Positions 1 to 10,082 are shown, counted from the stretch's first letter. The stretch: DNA of 64,000 nucleotides from Sphingobium chlorophenolicum (GCF_000722875.1 NZ_JFHR01000007.1:62001-126000); one strand, 5' to 3'. Numbers and translations are program-made. Notes: a model not told the origin generated them from the letters alone.

Positions 1-8
1 GAGCCTCA

Positions 9-1541
9 ATGAAGACGATCATGCCCGGATCGCCTGAAGACTGGCTGACGCAGGCCCAGAGCTGCATCACGCGCGCCAATCTCGGGCCGCGTGTCGATGC
101 AATTGGCCGGGTGGAATCGATCGGCGACGGCGTTGCCATGGTCTCGGGCCTTCCGGACGCGCGCCTCGACGAATTGCTCTATTTCGCCCGGGGCCAGACC
201 GGATTCGTCCACACGCTCGACCGGGACCGGATCGGCTGCGTGCTGCTCGACGATGCCGCCCAGGTGGAGGCAGGAGACACCGTAACCGGCTCGGGCGAGG
301 TGGTGCGCGTGCCGGTTGGCGAGGCATTGCTTGGCCGAGTCGTCGATCCGCTCGGCCGTCCGCTCGATGGGGGCGCGCCGATCCGGGCCAGGCGCTTCGA
401 TCCTGTCGAACGGCCGGCGCCGGCGATCATCGAACGCGACCTCGTCGTCCAGCCGGTGCAGACCGGCACGCTCGCAATCGATGCGATGTTCGCCATCGGC
501 CGGGGGCAGCGCGAACTCATTCTCGGCGACCGCGCCACAGGCAAGACGGCGCTCGCGGTCGACACGATCATCAACCAGCGCACCAGCGACATGATCTGCG
601 TCTATGTCGCGATCGGCCAGAAAAGCTCGGCGGTCGCGCGCGTGGTCGACCAGGTGCGGCGGCATGGCGCGCCGGACCGCACCATCTTCGTCGTGGCGAG
701 CCCCGCCGCGGCGCCGGGGCTGCAATGGATCGCGCCGTTCGCGGGCTTCACGATGGCCGAGTATTTTCGGGATGGTGGCGGCCATGCGGTGGTGGTGCTC
801 GACGATCTCACCAAGCATGCCGCGACCCATCGCGAGATCGCCCTGCTGACCGGACAGCCGCCCGGGCGCGAGGCCTATCCCGGCGACGTCTTTTTCCTCC
901 ATTCCCGCCTGCTCGAACGTGCGGCGCGTCTCTCGACGGAGAAGGGGGGCGGTTCGCTCACGGCTCTGCCGATCGCGGAGACCGATGCCGGCAACGTCAG
1001 CGCCTATATCCCGACCAATCTGATCTCGATCACCGACGGTCAGATTATTCTCGACGCGAAGCTGTTCGCGCAGGGGCACAAGCCCGCCATCGATGTGGGC
1101 ACGAGCGTGAGCCGGGTCGGCGGCAAGACGCAGCTTCGCGTCCTGCGCGACGCGAGCGGGACCATGCGCCTCGACTATGCGCAGTTCCTCGAGCTCGAGA
1201 TGTTCACCCGCTTCGGCGAGCAGCCCGAGCCGCGTGTCCGCGCCCAGATCGAACGCGGCAAGCGCTTGCGCGCCTTGCTCGTGCAACCGCTGTCGAGTCC
1301 ACTACGGGTCGTCGACCAGGTGGCGCTGGTCGTGGCGCTCGGCGAAGGGTTGCTCGATGGCATGACGGTCTCGGAGATATCGTCGCTCCGCACGCGGCTG
1401 CCCGCCTGGATCGACGATCACGTCCCCGATCTATGCGCGCAGATCGAGCGGACTGGACAGATCGACACCGCGCAGCGGTCCGCTCTGATGACGACGGTGA
1501 AAGCGCTGATCGAAAGCCAGCCGGCCGGTTCTGCATCATGA
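9..1541 (+). CDS. atpA: N-type (alternate) F1F0 ATPase, F1 subunit alpha
   Basis: Alpha subunit of a cytoplasmic F1 catalytic head, 510 aa. The Walker A motif GDRATGKT is at about residues 173-180, followed by the usual nucleotide-binding and C-terminal helical domains of the alpha/beta family. The N-terminus is shorter and the sequence more divergent than in housekeeping alpha subunits. The neighbouring gene is gamma with no beta between them, which is the 3' order of N-ATPase operons (ion-pumping paralogues, often proposed to export Na+). The first ATG lies at the window edge, so the upstream subunits are outside. The stop overlaps the gamma start (ATGA). The N-type assignment comes from gene order and divergence; ion specificity cannot be read here. 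Confidence 0.88.
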   Translation: MKTIMPGSPEDWLTQAQSCITRANLGPRVDAIGRVESIGDGVAMVSGLPDARLDELLYFARGQTGFVHTLDRDRIGCVLLDDAAQVEAGDTVTGSGEVVRVPVGEALLGRVVDPLGRPLDGGAPIRARRFDPVERPAPAIIERDLVVQPVQTGTLAIDAMFAIGRGQRELILGDRATGKTALAVDTIINQRTSDMICVYVAIGQKSSAVARVVDQVRRHGAPDRTIFVVASPAAAPGLQWIAPFAGFTMAEYFRDGGGHAVVVLDDLTKHAATHREIALLTGQPPGREAYPGDVFFLHSRLLERAARLSTEKGGGSLTALPIAETDAGNVSAYIPTNLISITDGQIILDAKLFAQGHKPAIDVGTSVSRVGGKTQLRVLRDASGTMRLDYAQFLELEMFTRFGEQPEPRVRAQIERGKRLRALLVQPLSSPLRVVDQVALVVALGEGLLDGMTVSEISSLRTRLPAWIDDHVPDLCAQIERTGQIDTAQRSALMTTVKALIESQPAGSAS

Positions 1542-2386
1542 GCGATCGCCTCGCCGAGATCGGCCAGCGGATCGAGACCGTCCGCCAGCTCGGTGCGGTG
1601 GTCAACGCCATGCAGGGCATCGCCGCGCAGCGGGCGCATCAGGCGCGCGCGCTGCTGCCTGCGGTGCGACGCTATGCGGAGACCGCCCGCACCGCCATTG
1701 GCCAGGCGCGCCGCCTTGACGAGCCACTGGCGCGTTTTCCGGCGCGGGCGGTCGGTGGTGCGAGAGGCGGCCTTATCCTGTTCGGTGCGGAGCAAGGCTT
1801 TGCCGGGGCCTTTCCGGAGCAGCTGCTCGACGGCGCCGCGGCCGACATGCAGGACAGGCATATTCTTCTGATTGGCGCGCGCACGGCCACGCTTGCGGCC
1901 GAGCGCGGTCTGCGCATCGCATGGAGCGCGAGCATGCCGAGCAAGGCCGATGCGCTGCCCGCACTCGCGACAAGCATCATCGACGCGCTGTACGACTATC
2001 TGGACGAGGTCGGCGCGGTGCCCATCACCATGGCTTATCCGGTCTGGAGCAGCGGCAAGGGCGTCTCGATCGTGCGCGCGAGCCTCCTGCCGCTCGACCT
2101 CGACACTTTCCCCGCGTCCACGGCGGATTTGCCGCCGCTCGTCAATATCAACGCGGCGGACCTTATCGGCGACCTGACCGCGGAATATGTCTTCGCCCAC
2201 ATCTGCGCGGCTGCGGTCGAGACGTTCGTCGCCGAGAATGAGGCACGGCTGCGCACCATGGCGACCGCCCGCAGCCACATCGATCGCAAGGGCGAGGCCC
2301 TGCGCCTCGAGGAGCGCCTCACGCGTCAGGATCAGATCACCAGTGAAGTCGTCGAACTGAGCGGCGGGCGACATCGGCGAGAATGA
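1538..2386 (+). CDS. atpG: N-type F1F0 ATPase, F1 subunit gamma
   Basis: Central-stalk gamma subunit, 282 aa. The N-terminus ([19 protein letters not shown]) and the C-terminal helix with [15 protein letters not shown] fit the two-helix coiled-coil rotor, while the middle domain is divergent. The ATG overlaps the atpA stop by four bases, so the two are translationally coupled. It is the last gene of the operon: the next gene starts about 80 bp downstream and is metabolically unrelated. In N-ATPases gamma is the promoter-distal gene and there is no delta gene, which fits this arrangement. Confidence 0.82.
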   Translation: MSDRLAEIGQRIETVRQLGAVVNAMQGIAAQRAHQARALLPAVRRYAETARTAIGQARRLDEPLARFPARAVGGARGGLILFGAEQGFAGAFPEQLLDGAAADMQDRHILLIGARTATLAAERGLRIAWSASMPSKADALPALATSIIDALYDYLDEVGAVPITMAYPVWSSGKGVSIVRASLLPLDLDTFPASTADLPPLVNINAADLIGDLTAEYVFAHICAAAVETFVAENEARLRTMATARSHIDRKGEALRLEERLTRQDQITSEVVELSGGRHRRE

Positions 2387-2465
2387 ATGCAGGGCAGGCA
2401 TTTCTGCTGTTCAGCAAGAAACCGCAGAACCGCCATTGTCGTCGGGATCAAGGATGGAGTTGAGC

Positions 2466-4232
2466 ATGCACTATAGTAGCGGGAACTACGAAGCTTTCGT
2501 GCGGCCCCGCAAACCTGAGGGCGCTGACAGGAAGACGGCCTGGTTCGTCGGCTCGGGTCTTGCGGGACTGGCAGGCGCGGCGTTCCTGATCCGCGACGGC
2601 GGCGTCGCCGGCGAGCATATTACCATCCTTGAGGAGCTGCATGTTCCCGGCGGCGCGCTCGACGGCCTCGACGTCCCCGAAAAGGGGTTCGTCATCCGCG
2701 GAGGGCGCGAGATGGAGGAGCATTTCGAATGCCTCTGGGATCTCTATCGCTCGATCCCTTCGCTGGAGATCGAGGATGCGAGTGTGCTCGACGAATTCTA
2801 CCGGCTCAACAAGGACGATCCCAATTTTTCGCTTCAACGCGTGACGCAGAACCAGGGCCAGGATGTGCCCGACAAGGCTTTGCTGACACTCGGCGGTCGC
2901 GCGCAAAAAGATCTGATCTCCGTCTTCCTCGCGACGCGGGAGGAGATGGAGAACAAGCGGATCAACGAAGTCTTCGGCGATGATTTCCTCAGGAGCAATT
3001 TCTGGCTCTACTGGCGCACCATGTTCGCCTTCGAGGAATGGCATTCCGCGCTCGAGATGAAGCTCTATCTGCATCGCTTCATCCACCATATCGGCAGTCT
3101 GGCGGATTTTTCCTCGCTCAAGTTCAACCGCTACAACCAATATGAATCGATGGTCCTGCCGTTGGTCAAATGGTTGCAGGATCGCGGTGTCAGATTTCGC
3201 TACGGCGTCGAGGTCACCGACGTCGATTTCGACATCCAGCCCGGCCGCAAGCAGGCGACCCGGATTGCCTGGATCGAAAACGGCGTCGAAGGCGGCGTCG
3301 ATCTCGGCGCCGATGATCTCGTCTTCATCACCATCGGATCGCTGACCGAAAATTCCGACAATGGCGATCATCATACACCGGCCAGGCTGAATGAGGGGCC
3401 GGCGCCGGCCTGGGACCTGTGGCGCCGGATCGCGGCCAAGGACCCGGCCTTTGGTCGTCCCGACGTGTTCGGATCGCACATCCCGGAAACCAAATGGGCG
3501 TCGGCGACCATCACCACGCTCGACGCGCGCATTCCGGCGTACATTCGCAAGATCGCCAGGCGCGATCCGTTCAGCGGCACGGTGGTGACTGGCGGCATCG
3601 TCACGGTCAAGGACTCGAGCTGGCTGCTGAGCTGGACGGTCAGCCGGCAACCCCACTTCAGGAAACAGCCGAAGGACCAGATCGTCGCCTGGTTCTATGC
3701 CTTGTTCGTCGACCGGCCGGGCGACTATGTGAAGAAGCCGATGCAGGACTGCACGGGCGAGGAGATCACGCAGGAATGGCTTTATCATCTCGGCGTGCCG
3801 GTCGAGGACATCCCCGGCCTCGCCGCGACGGGGGCGAAGACCGTGCCGGTGATGATGCCCTACATCACCGCCTTCTTCATGCCGCGCCAGGCCGGCGACC
3901 GGCCGGACGTGGTGCCCGAGGGCGCGGTCAACTTCGCCTTTGTCGGCCAGTTTGCCGAGTCGAAGCAGCGTGATTGTATCTTCACGACGGAATATTCGGT
4001 GCGCACGCCGATGGAGGCCGTCTACACCCTGATGAAGGTCGAACGCGGCGTGCCGGAAGTGTTCAACTCAACCTATGATATCCGCACGCTTCTGGCCGCA
4101 ATCGGGCCGCTTAGGGATAGCAAAGGGATCGACATTCCCGGCCCGTCCTTCCTGCGCAAGCTGTTGATGAAGAAGCTTGAAGGCACAGAGATCGCCCAGC
4201 TGTTGGAAGAGTTTCATCTCCTTTCGCGATAG
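2466..4232 (+). CDS. ohyA: Oleate hydratase (FAD-dependent fatty-acid double-bond hydratase)
   Basis: 588 aa, the usual size of the 10-hydroxystearate-forming oleate hydratase/MCRA family. It adds water to cis-9 double bonds of free unsaturated fatty acids and needs FAD. The FAD-binding glycine loop is near residues 26-36 (GSGLAGLAGAA), followed by ILEELHVPGGALDG, and a GGREMEEHFECLWDL segment typical of the family. I chose the ATG at 2466 because GGAG sits six bases upstream; in-frame ATG 2454 and TTG 2436 are alternatives. It stands alone, downstream of the ATPase genes. Likely role is membrane-lipid or fatty-acid stress detoxification. Confidence 0.92.
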   Translation: MHYSSGNYEAFVRPRKPEGADRKTAWFVGSGLAGLAGAAFLIRDGGVAGEHITILEELHVPGGALDGLDVPEKGFVIRGGREMEEHFECLWDLYRSIPSLEIEDASVLDEFYRLNKDDPNFSLQRVTQNQGQDVPDKALLTLGGRAQKDLISVFLATREEMENKRINEVFGDDFLRSNFWLYWRTMFAFEEWHSALEMKLYLHRFIHHIGSLADFSSLKFNRYNQYESMVLPLVKWLQDRGVRFRYGVEVTDVDFDIQPGRKQATRIAWIENGVEGGVDLGADDLVFITIGSLTENSDNGDHHTPARLNEGPAPAWDLWRRIAAKDPAFGRPDVFGSHIPETKWASATITTLDARIPAYIRKIARRDPFSGTVVTGGIVTVKDSSWLLSWTVSRQPHFRKQPKDQIVAWFYALFVDRPGDYVKKPMQDCTGEEITQEWLYHLGVPVEDIPGLAATGAKTVPVMMPYITAFFMPRQAGDRPDVVPEGAVNFAFVGQFAESKQRDCIFTTEYSVRTPMEAVYTLMKVERGVPEVFNSTYDIRTLLAAIGPLRDSKGIDIPGPSFLRKLLMKKLEGTEIAQLLEEFHLLSR

Positions 4233-4375
4233 CAATCAAGCGCGACCCTTCGCCTGGGCTCACGAAAATTCCGCCAAAAGCTGATGAACAACGTCGATGC
4301 ATCCCGGCAGGCACTATGTCCGCGCCATCAGGTGACACGCAGAGATTCAACCGCAGCAGCCCTGGCCGCCTTTAC

Positions 4376-4996
4376 CTACAGCGGCCTTCCCATTCCAGCC
4401 GCAAAGGCGATCCGCAAGGTTTCGGCAAGGGTACGGACTCCAAGCTTGGACATGATGCTCGCGCGATGGACTTCGACCGTCCGTGAAGAAATGCCCAGAT
4501 CATAGGCGATGGTCTTGTTCGGAAGGCCTTGCGCAAGGCCTTCGAGAACATCCCGTTCGCGCGGTGTCAGTAGATCGACCTGTCGGCATGCCTCGGCTTC
4601 TTCGAGAGCGCGCCCCTCGGCCGTGTCGATGCGCGCGAACGCTCGGTCTATCGCATCGAGCAGCAGCGCCCGTTCGATAGGTTTGGCCAGGAAATCGACA
4701 GCACCCGCCTTCATCGCTTGGACAGCAAGCGCAATGTCTCCGTTGCCGGTCAGCATCACGACTGGCATGCTTATATCCATCTGCGTCAGCGCTGCCTGAA
4801 CCTGTAGACCGTTCATGTCCGGCATGTGCATGTCGAGAACGATGCTACCTCTTTCAGCTTCATCTGCAATTTTCAGAAAGTCGACTCCCGAGCCATAGGT
4901 CTCGACGGCAAATCCCGCTGTCCTTAATGTGAATCCTACAGCTTTCCTGATTGTTTCTTCGTCATCAATGACATGAACGACGCGCTTGCTCTCCAT
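4376..4996 (-). CDS. FixJ-family response regulator (REC + LuxR-type HTH)
   Basis: 206 aa. The N-terminal receiver domain has the acidic pair in VIDDEE (D11, D12), phospho-acceptor D55 in LDMHMPD and the conserved lysine in FLAKPIE. The C-terminal LuxR/FixJ helix-turn-helix (about residues 140-200) contains LTPRERDVLEGLAQGLPNKTIA and SSRTVEVHRASIMSKL. It would activate transcription when phosphorylated. No histidine kinase is adjacent, so it is an orphan in this window. About 960 bp without an intact gene lie upstream of its start. Confidence 0.9.
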   Translation of the reverse strand: MESKRVVHVIDDEETIRKAVGFTLRTAGFAVETYGSGVDFLKIADEAERGSIVLDMHMPDMNGLQVQAALTQMDISMPVVMLTGNGDIALAVQAMKAGAVDFLAKPIERALLLDAIDRAFARIDTAEGRALEEAEACRQVDLLTPRERDVLEGLAQGLPNKTIAYDLGISSRTVEVHRASIMSKLGVRTLAETLRIAFAAGMGRPL

Positions 4997-5217
4997 GGCC
5001 CCCCGGACGTGTTGGCATTGCTGCGCACCCCAGCGGGCACAGCTTCAAAGGGGAGACCTTCTACGGGTAGGACCATGGTCCAAGGTCAAGGCCGAAATAC
5101 CGCCGCATCACAACAGGCAAGGCAGGTGCTCGGCGAGAGGGGGGTAAGCGACCCGGCATCATGTGCCGAACTTTGCGAGATGACCGCTCTTGCGAACGGG
5201 GCGGCGCTCCCTCTGGT

Positions 5218-5257
5218 CTCCCGGCGGCAAGGCGCCGCAAGACGCTGCCGCCGGGAG
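5218..5257. repeat. 12-bp-arm inverted repeat (hairpin)
   Basis: Perfect 12-bp arms (CTCCCGGCGGCA at 5218-5229, TGCCGCCGGGAG at 5246-5257) around a 16-base loop. There is no T-run on either side, so a simple intrinsic terminator is not clear. It lies between the FixJ gene and the decayed gene to its right; a terminator-like or protein-binding role is possible. Confidence 0.5.
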
Positions 5258-5340
5258 TGGGCACGCCTCTTGGGGGATGAGCGCGCTGGTTGCTCCTAAG
5301 CTCGACGCGTCATGTTGTCATGGCAAGAAGCTGATAATCG

Positions 5341-5796
5341 CTATTCTGTGTCAGCAGCGCGCCGTAACGCCGATGTCCGGGGCGGATCGCAGCTCCGCTC
5401 GCGCGCCGCTACGGCACGGCGAATCCGATTCAGCACGAACCGGTGATCATAGGGTTGTGAGATCGAAGGCTGATCATCGCAGAGATCGCCCGCCTTCCGT
5501 GTCGCAGTTTCGATATTCCCGGCGAGGATGGCACCGATACCGGGTTGTTCCTGACGAACCAAGGATGCCAGGCCCGCGCCGCGCTCAGCGCGATCGAGCC
5601 AGCGCAGCGCTGCCATCACATCGTCGACCGGCACCGGGATGCTGGCGGGCGACGGAGGGCCGGTTGGCCCTCGACGGCGGAGCGATCGGACGCCCAGGAT
5701 GCAAGGATGGCGGGCTTCACTTCGGGCTCAAGCTGCGGGTCCGAGCAACGATGAAGGGATCAAGGAAAGAGCGTGTGTGCGACATGACATATCCTC
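5341..5796 (-). pseudogene. Frameshifted remnant of a small protein of unknown function
   Basis: A strong ribosome-binding site (AAAGGAGG, near 5793-5801 read on the minus strand) precedes an ATG. Protein-like sequence continues only by changing frame: SHTRSFLDPFIVARTR, then EPEVKPAILASWASDR, then PVDDVMAALRWLDRAERG up to a stop at 5341. At least two frameshifts are needed. The segments read like one conserved protein of about 130-150 aa, but I do not recognise the family. The rest of the gap 4997-5954 shows only a hairpin and antisense noise. An intact shorter ORF covering just the last segment (to 5634) is the alternative. Confidence 0.4.
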
Positions 5797-5954
5797 CTTT
5801 CCTGCCGCGACTTTCTCCGAAAGCGAAGTTCCCGGAAGATTGGTTCGGGCTCGTGTAGGGTCAATGGATGGGAATGCGCCCGGCGTTTGCCGGGCGTTCG
5901 TTTTCATCGTGCATTGAGCATTGAGTACTGAAGAACTGACGCGCAGCGCACCGT

Positions 5955-6839
5955 TCAAATTCCGTGACGAACGGCCTCCGCAATCGCCGGCATCACGTCG
6001 ATATCATTAGAGGTATGCGCAACAGCGTTCGTGCTCACGATCCTCTCGACGAGCCCACCCAGGACTTGCGCTGCATCGCCGGCGAAAAGCGGATGCACGA
6101 CCACGCAATCCGGTCGCGCGAACCCCATGCCGACCAGCTGGCGCGCCGCCTCGGCGAGGGTCCGGCCGGATGAGGCGATATCGTCGACCAGCACCGGCTG
6201 GCGATCGAGAAACGCTGGGGCATTCGGAATCGAGATGGTGACGTCACGGTCGCCGGACCGGATTTTCTCGCACACGAGAAACGGAGCATCGGCATCGGCC
6301 GCCACCTGCGAGACCCACTGTTCGCTTTCCAGGTCCGGACCGATGATCAGCGGACGAGCGACATTGCGCTTGATCCACGAGGCCAGAAGCCGCGCAGCAT
6401 GAACAACCTGGGTCGGGATGCGGTAGATTTCCGACAACGCATGATAGCGGTGGAGATGCGGATCGACCGTCACCAGCCAGTCGAGATGGCGGGACAGGAT
6501 CGCGGCAAAGGTTCGCGACGTCACCGCCTCGCCGGCATGGAAGCGAATGTCCTGGCGCATGTAAGCGAGGTAGGGGGCGACGAGCCCGATCCTGCGAGCG
6601 CCCAGATCGCGCGCGGTGTCGGCTGCGAACAGCAGCGGCAACAGCTTGGCGTCCGGATGATCGAGACTGCACAGCAGGATGACGTCGCGGTCGCTGATGT
6701 CGCTTACGACCCTGAGATAGGTTTCCCCGTCGGGAAACTGACGATGCTCGATCGTGCCGACCTCTGCATCGAGTGCGGCGGATAGCGGCTGTGCCAGGGC
6801 CTCGCTGCCAGACAGCGCGAACAGCACGGGACGGTTCAT
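5955..6839 (-). CDS. prs: Ribose-phosphate pyrophosphokinase-like protein
   Basis: 294 aa, near the length of short PRPP synthetases. It would transfer pyrophosphate from ATP to ribose 5-phosphate, or to a related phospho-ribose. The conserved FPDGETYLRV segment is near residue 35, the catalytic-loop region reads HAGEAVTSRTFA, and the PRPP-binding loop is VLVDDIASSGRT near residue 215. It is the third gene of a tightly coupled minus-strand operon; its ATG overlaps the stop of the phosphorylase gene. Pairing with an AMP/thymidine phosphorylase suggests nucleoside or nucleotide ribose salvage rather than the housekeeping PRPP supply. Confidence 0.85.
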   Translation of the reverse strand: MNRPVLFALSGSEALAQPLSAALDAEVGTIEHRQFPDGETYLRVVSDISDRDVILLCSLDHPDAKLLPLLFAADTARDLGARRIGLVAPYLAYMRQDIRFHAGEAVTSRTFAAILSRHLDWLVTVDPHLHRYHALSEIYRIPTQVVHAARLLASWIKRNVARPLIIGPDLESEQWVSQVAADADAPFLVCEKIRSGDRDVTISIPNAPAFLDRQPVLVDDIASSGRTLAEAARQLVGMGFARPDCVVVHPLFAGDAAQVLGGLVERIVSTNAVAHTSNDIDVMPAIAEAVRHGI

Positions 6840-8374
6840 AGCGCTTCAATCCCGAAGATCGGCCCGTCGCTCACCGCATAGGCCGCCGCATAATCGAGCT
6901 CGCCCGGGCTCTCGGCATGAATGGTGCTCAAGGGAGCCCCGGCATCCACCATCTGGTTCAGCCGACACTGCAGCGCGACGCCGGCGGCCTTGGCCATCGG
7001 CGCGCCGGCAAGCTTCGCGACCGTCGCGAGCTTGCGATTGTCGATACTCACCAGGCGGCCGCTATAGGGAGCGATCATATCCTGTTGGAACCGGGCGACC
7101 GGTGGAGCCCGCATGCCGCCCTGCGCTTCGCAGATACGTTGGAACTTGGCCCAGGCCCGGCCGCTTTCGAGGCACGCCCGCGCACGCGCATAGCCTTCGC
7201 CGGCCGGGGCCGCGTCCGCGAGCTCAAGCAGTCCTCCCGCCAGCTCGCAGGCCCGGTGGGCGAGATCCTCGGCGCCAGGCTGCCCCTGGAGCACGGCAAG
7301 GATATCCTGCGCCTCGAGCGCCGGACCGATGCCCCGTCCGATCGGCTCCGCGCCGGGGCCGCGCATCACGCGCGTGCGAAGCCCGAAGGCTTGGGCGACC
7401 GAGCTCAGCGCGCGCTCGAGGGTGTCGGCGGCAGCGGCTCCGCGGACCTTGGCGGTCGGCCCGACCGGGATGTCGATGACCAGATGGGTCGCACCGGCCG
7501 CGACTTTCTTGGACAGCACCGAGGCGACCATCTGCCCGACGGCATCGATATCGAGCACGCGCTCCACGCCGATGATCACGTCGTCGGCAGGGCTGAGATT
7601 GACGGCGCCGCCCCAGGCGATGCAGCCGCCTTCGCGCTCGACCACCTTGCGGATTGCGGAAACGTCGAGGTCGACAGGTGCCAGCACCTCCATCGTGTCC
7701 GCCGTGCCGGCCGGCGAGGTGATCGCCCGCGACGATGTCTTGGGCATGATCAGGCCCTCCGCGGCCATGATCGAGACGATGATCGGCGTGGTGCGATTGC
7801 CCGGCAATCCACCGACGCTATGCTTGTCGACGATGACCGTTCCGGGCCACTGCAATCGCTCGCCGACATCGACCATCGCCCTGGTCAGGCTGATCGTTTC
7901 GTCCGTATCGAGCGGGACCGCCGAGCAGGCCGTGACGAATGCCGAGAGATGGACATCGCTATAGCGTCGCTCGGCGATGTCGGTGATGATCGCTGAAAAA
8001 GCCCCGTCACTGAGACGATTGCCATAGATACGCCGACGCACTTCGGCGAGCGAGGCGAGAGGCTGGGCGTGCGCGATCTCGACCGGATCGCCCTCGCTGA
8101 CGCCGAGCCGCTGCCATGCGGATTCCGAGAGGCCGATCTCGCCGGGCGCTGGAGCCTCCGCGGAACTGTGCAGCAGCGAGACGACGATTTCCCGCCCGCC
8201 GGCGCGCAGCGCGACCTGCGCGCGGGACGCAAGACCTTCCGAGCGGCAGACGGGACAGTCGTGGCGCATGACCGCGATCAGATCGCTACCGGCACCCGAC
8301 AGGCCGATGCGGCGTGCCCGCAGCGTCGTCGCGACAGACTCTGCTTCGGCGTTCTCGATGATCCCGGGCTTCAC
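6836..8374 (-). CDS. AMP phosphorylase / thymidine phosphorylase family enzyme
   Basis: 512 aa, longer than classical thymidine phosphorylase (about 440 aa) and close to archaeal AMP phosphorylase, with an extra N-terminal domain of about 90 residues. The glycosyltransferase core has VDKHSVGGLPGNRTTP, where GNR is the AMP-phosphorylase-like version of the phosphate-binding loop, and TSSRAITSPAGTADTMEVL. The predicted reaction is phosphorolysis of a nucleotide or nucleoside to a base and ribose (bis)phosphate. The start is a GTG that overlaps the upstream metallo-hydrolase stop (GTGA). Substrate choice between AMP and pyrimidine nucleosides cannot be settled from sequence. Confidence 0.85.
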   Translation of the reverse strand: MKPGIIENAEAESVATTLRARRIGLSGAGSDLIAVMRHDCPVCRSEGLASRAQVALRAGGREIVVSLLHSSAEAPAPGEIGLSESAWQRLGVSEGDPVEIAHAQPLASLAEVRRRIYGNRLSDGAFSAIITDIAERRYSDVHLSAFVTACSAVPLDTDETISLTRAMVDVGERLQWPGTVIVDKHSVGGLPGNRTTPIIVSIMAAEGLIMPKTSSRAITSPAGTADTMEVLAPVDLDVSAIRKVVEREGGCIAWGGAVNLSPADDVIIGVERVLDIDAVGQMVASVLSKKVAAGATHLVIDIPVGPTAKVRGAAAADTLERALSSVAQAFGLRTRVMRGPGAEPIGRGIGPALEAQDILAVLQGQPGAEDLAHRACELAGGLLELADAAPAGEGYARARACLESGRAWAKFQRICEAQGGMRAPPVARFQQDMIAPYSGRLVSIDNRKLATVAKLAGAPMAKAAGVALQCRLNQMVDAGAPLSTIHAESPGELDYAAAYAVSDGPIFGIEAL

Positions 8375-9831
8375 GCGAGCATGCCCCAGCTACCCAGCGC
8401 CGGTACGCTGCATGCCCAGCCCAGTTCCTCCGAGACACGCTTCGCCAGGACGTGGGCGCCGGTCGGCTCGCCATGGGTGACATAGACGTGGCGCGGGGCC
8501 TCGTGCAGCGAGCCGAGCCAGCGCATGAGCTCGTCGCTGTCGGCATGCGCCGAGAGCATCGTCAGGTTGGCGACCTCGGCTTCGACCGGGATATACTCGC
8601 CGTGGATCTTGATCGTCCGGGCGCCGCCGATCATGGCGGCGCCGCGGGTGCCCGCCGCCTGGAAGCCCGAGAAGAGGATGAGGTTCTTCCCATCCGGCGC
8701 GAAGCGCTTGAGATGGTGGAGCACGCGGCCGCCCGTTGCCATTCCGCTGGCCGAGATGATGACCTTTGGGGCGGGGTTGGCGGTGAGTTCCTTGGATTCC
8801 TCCACTTCGCGCACATAGTGCGCGACGCTGCACGCCGCTTCGCACTCGGCGCGGGCCAGGCGATGCTCGTCCATGAAATCGCACATCAGCCCGCTCGCGT
8901 TGATCGCCATCGGGCTGTCGAGGAAGATCGGGATGTCGCGGAGGCGTCCCTGCGCGCGCAGACGCGAGAAATGATAGAGAAGCGACTGGACCCGTCCCAC
9001 GGCGAAGGCCGGGATCACCACCGTCCCTCCTCTCTCGACGCATCGTTCGACATGATCTCCAAGCGTCTTTGTCGGATCGACCTGCTCGTGGCGCCGATCG
9101 CCATAGGTCGATTCCACCAGGACATAGTCGGCGCGCGCGGGCGGCTCGGGATCTTTCATCACCGAATCGCCGTAACGGCCGATGTCGCCTGAGAAGAGGA
9201 TTGTCCGCCCCTTCCAGTCGATCTCGATCGACGCCGCGCCGAGGATGTGGCCGGCGCGATGATAGCGCACCCTGATGCCGTCCGTGACTGCATGCCACGC
9301 TCCGAACTCGATCGGCCGGAAGAGCTGCAATGCCAGACGCGCGTCAGCCTGGGTGTAGAGCGGCAGCGCCGGCTGGTGCCTGGAGAAGCCGTGCCGGTTG
9401 GCGAACTCCGCATCCTTTTCCTGCAGATGACCGCTGTCGGGAAGAAGGAGCTCGCACAGGGCCGCGGTCGCCCGGGTGGCAAGGACGGTACCGTCCCAGC
9501 CCAGGCGCGCCATGCGCGGTAGCGCGCCCGAGTGATCGAGATGAGCGTGGGTCAGCAGGACTTGGCCGACATCGGCGACTTCGGGTGGAATTGGCGCCCA
9601 ATTAAGGCGGCGCAGATCCCTGGGTCCTTGAAACAGGCCGGAATCGACAACGATCTGAGTTTCACCATCGTCCACCAGATAACGCGACCCTGTGACCGTT
9701 CCCGATGCGCCGAGAAAGGCGACGCCGAGACCATCGGCCGGGCGCTTAGCCAGATCGATCCTTGCTTCGCGCTCGAGGACGGTCACGCCGGACTGGTTGC
9801 GGGAATGGTGCCGTTTCTTTCTCTTGTGCAT
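8371..9831 (-). CDS. Beta-CASP / RMMBL metallo-beta-lactamase-fold hydrolase (RNase-like)
   Basis: About 486 aa from the chosen ATG; an in-frame start up to 9918 would add 29 residues. Zinc-binding HxHxDH is seen as THAHLDH near residues 94-100. The DTG-type motif IVVDSGLFQG precedes it, and the beta-CASP plus RMMBL parts follow (SGDIGRYGDSVM, IISASGMATGGRVLHHL, LSAHADSDELMRWL). This family contains RNA exo/endonucleases of the CPSF73/RNase J superfamily. It is the first gene of the operon with the phosphorylase and PRPP-synthetase genes, so RNA decay feeding nucleotide salvage is a reasonable guess. Confidence 0.82.
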   Translation of the reverse strand: MHKRKKRHHSRNQSGVTVLEREARIDLAKRPADGLGVAFLGASGTVTGSRYLVDDGETQIVVDSGLFQGPRDLRRLNWAPIPPEVADVGQVLLTHAHLDHSGALPRMARLGWDGTVLATRATAALCELLLPDSGHLQEKDAEFANRHGFSRHQPALPLYTQADARLALQLFRPIEFGAWHAVTDGIRVRYHRAGHILGAASIEIDWKGRTILFSGDIGRYGDSVMKDPEPPARADYVLVESTYGDRRHEQVDPTKTLGDHVERCVERGGTVVIPAFAVGRVQSLLYHFSRLRAQGRLRDIPIFLDSPMAINASGLMCDFMDEHRLARAECEAACSVAHYVREVEESKELTANPAPKVIISASGMATGGRVLHHLKRFAPDGKNLILFSGFQAAGTRGAAMIGGARTIKIHGEYIPVEAEVANLTMLSAHADSDELMRWLGSLHEAPRHVYVTHGEPTGAHVLAKRVSEELGWACSVPALGSWGMLA

Positions 9832-10082
9832 GGACGCGGGCCTGCCTCTCACGATTATGTTCGTGAGCGCAGCTTTGATTCGCGGACGCCGCACGCCTAT
9901 ACGCAAAAGCCGCAGCACGACTGCTGCTCCCGACAGTTGCGTCGCGCGAACACCGGTGGCCGATCCGATCGATCACCTTACCCATGCTTGCGCGATGCCC
10001 TTCGGACTTCGGTCTCTACTTATACCTTGCTCCTTGGACTCGAGCCTATGCAGGCTGGACGTTGACTAGAAGAGAACGGCAT

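Noticed and set aside
2448..3788. 446-codon minus-strand open frame
   Set aside because: Antisense to oleate hydratase; composition is typical of GC-rich shadows.
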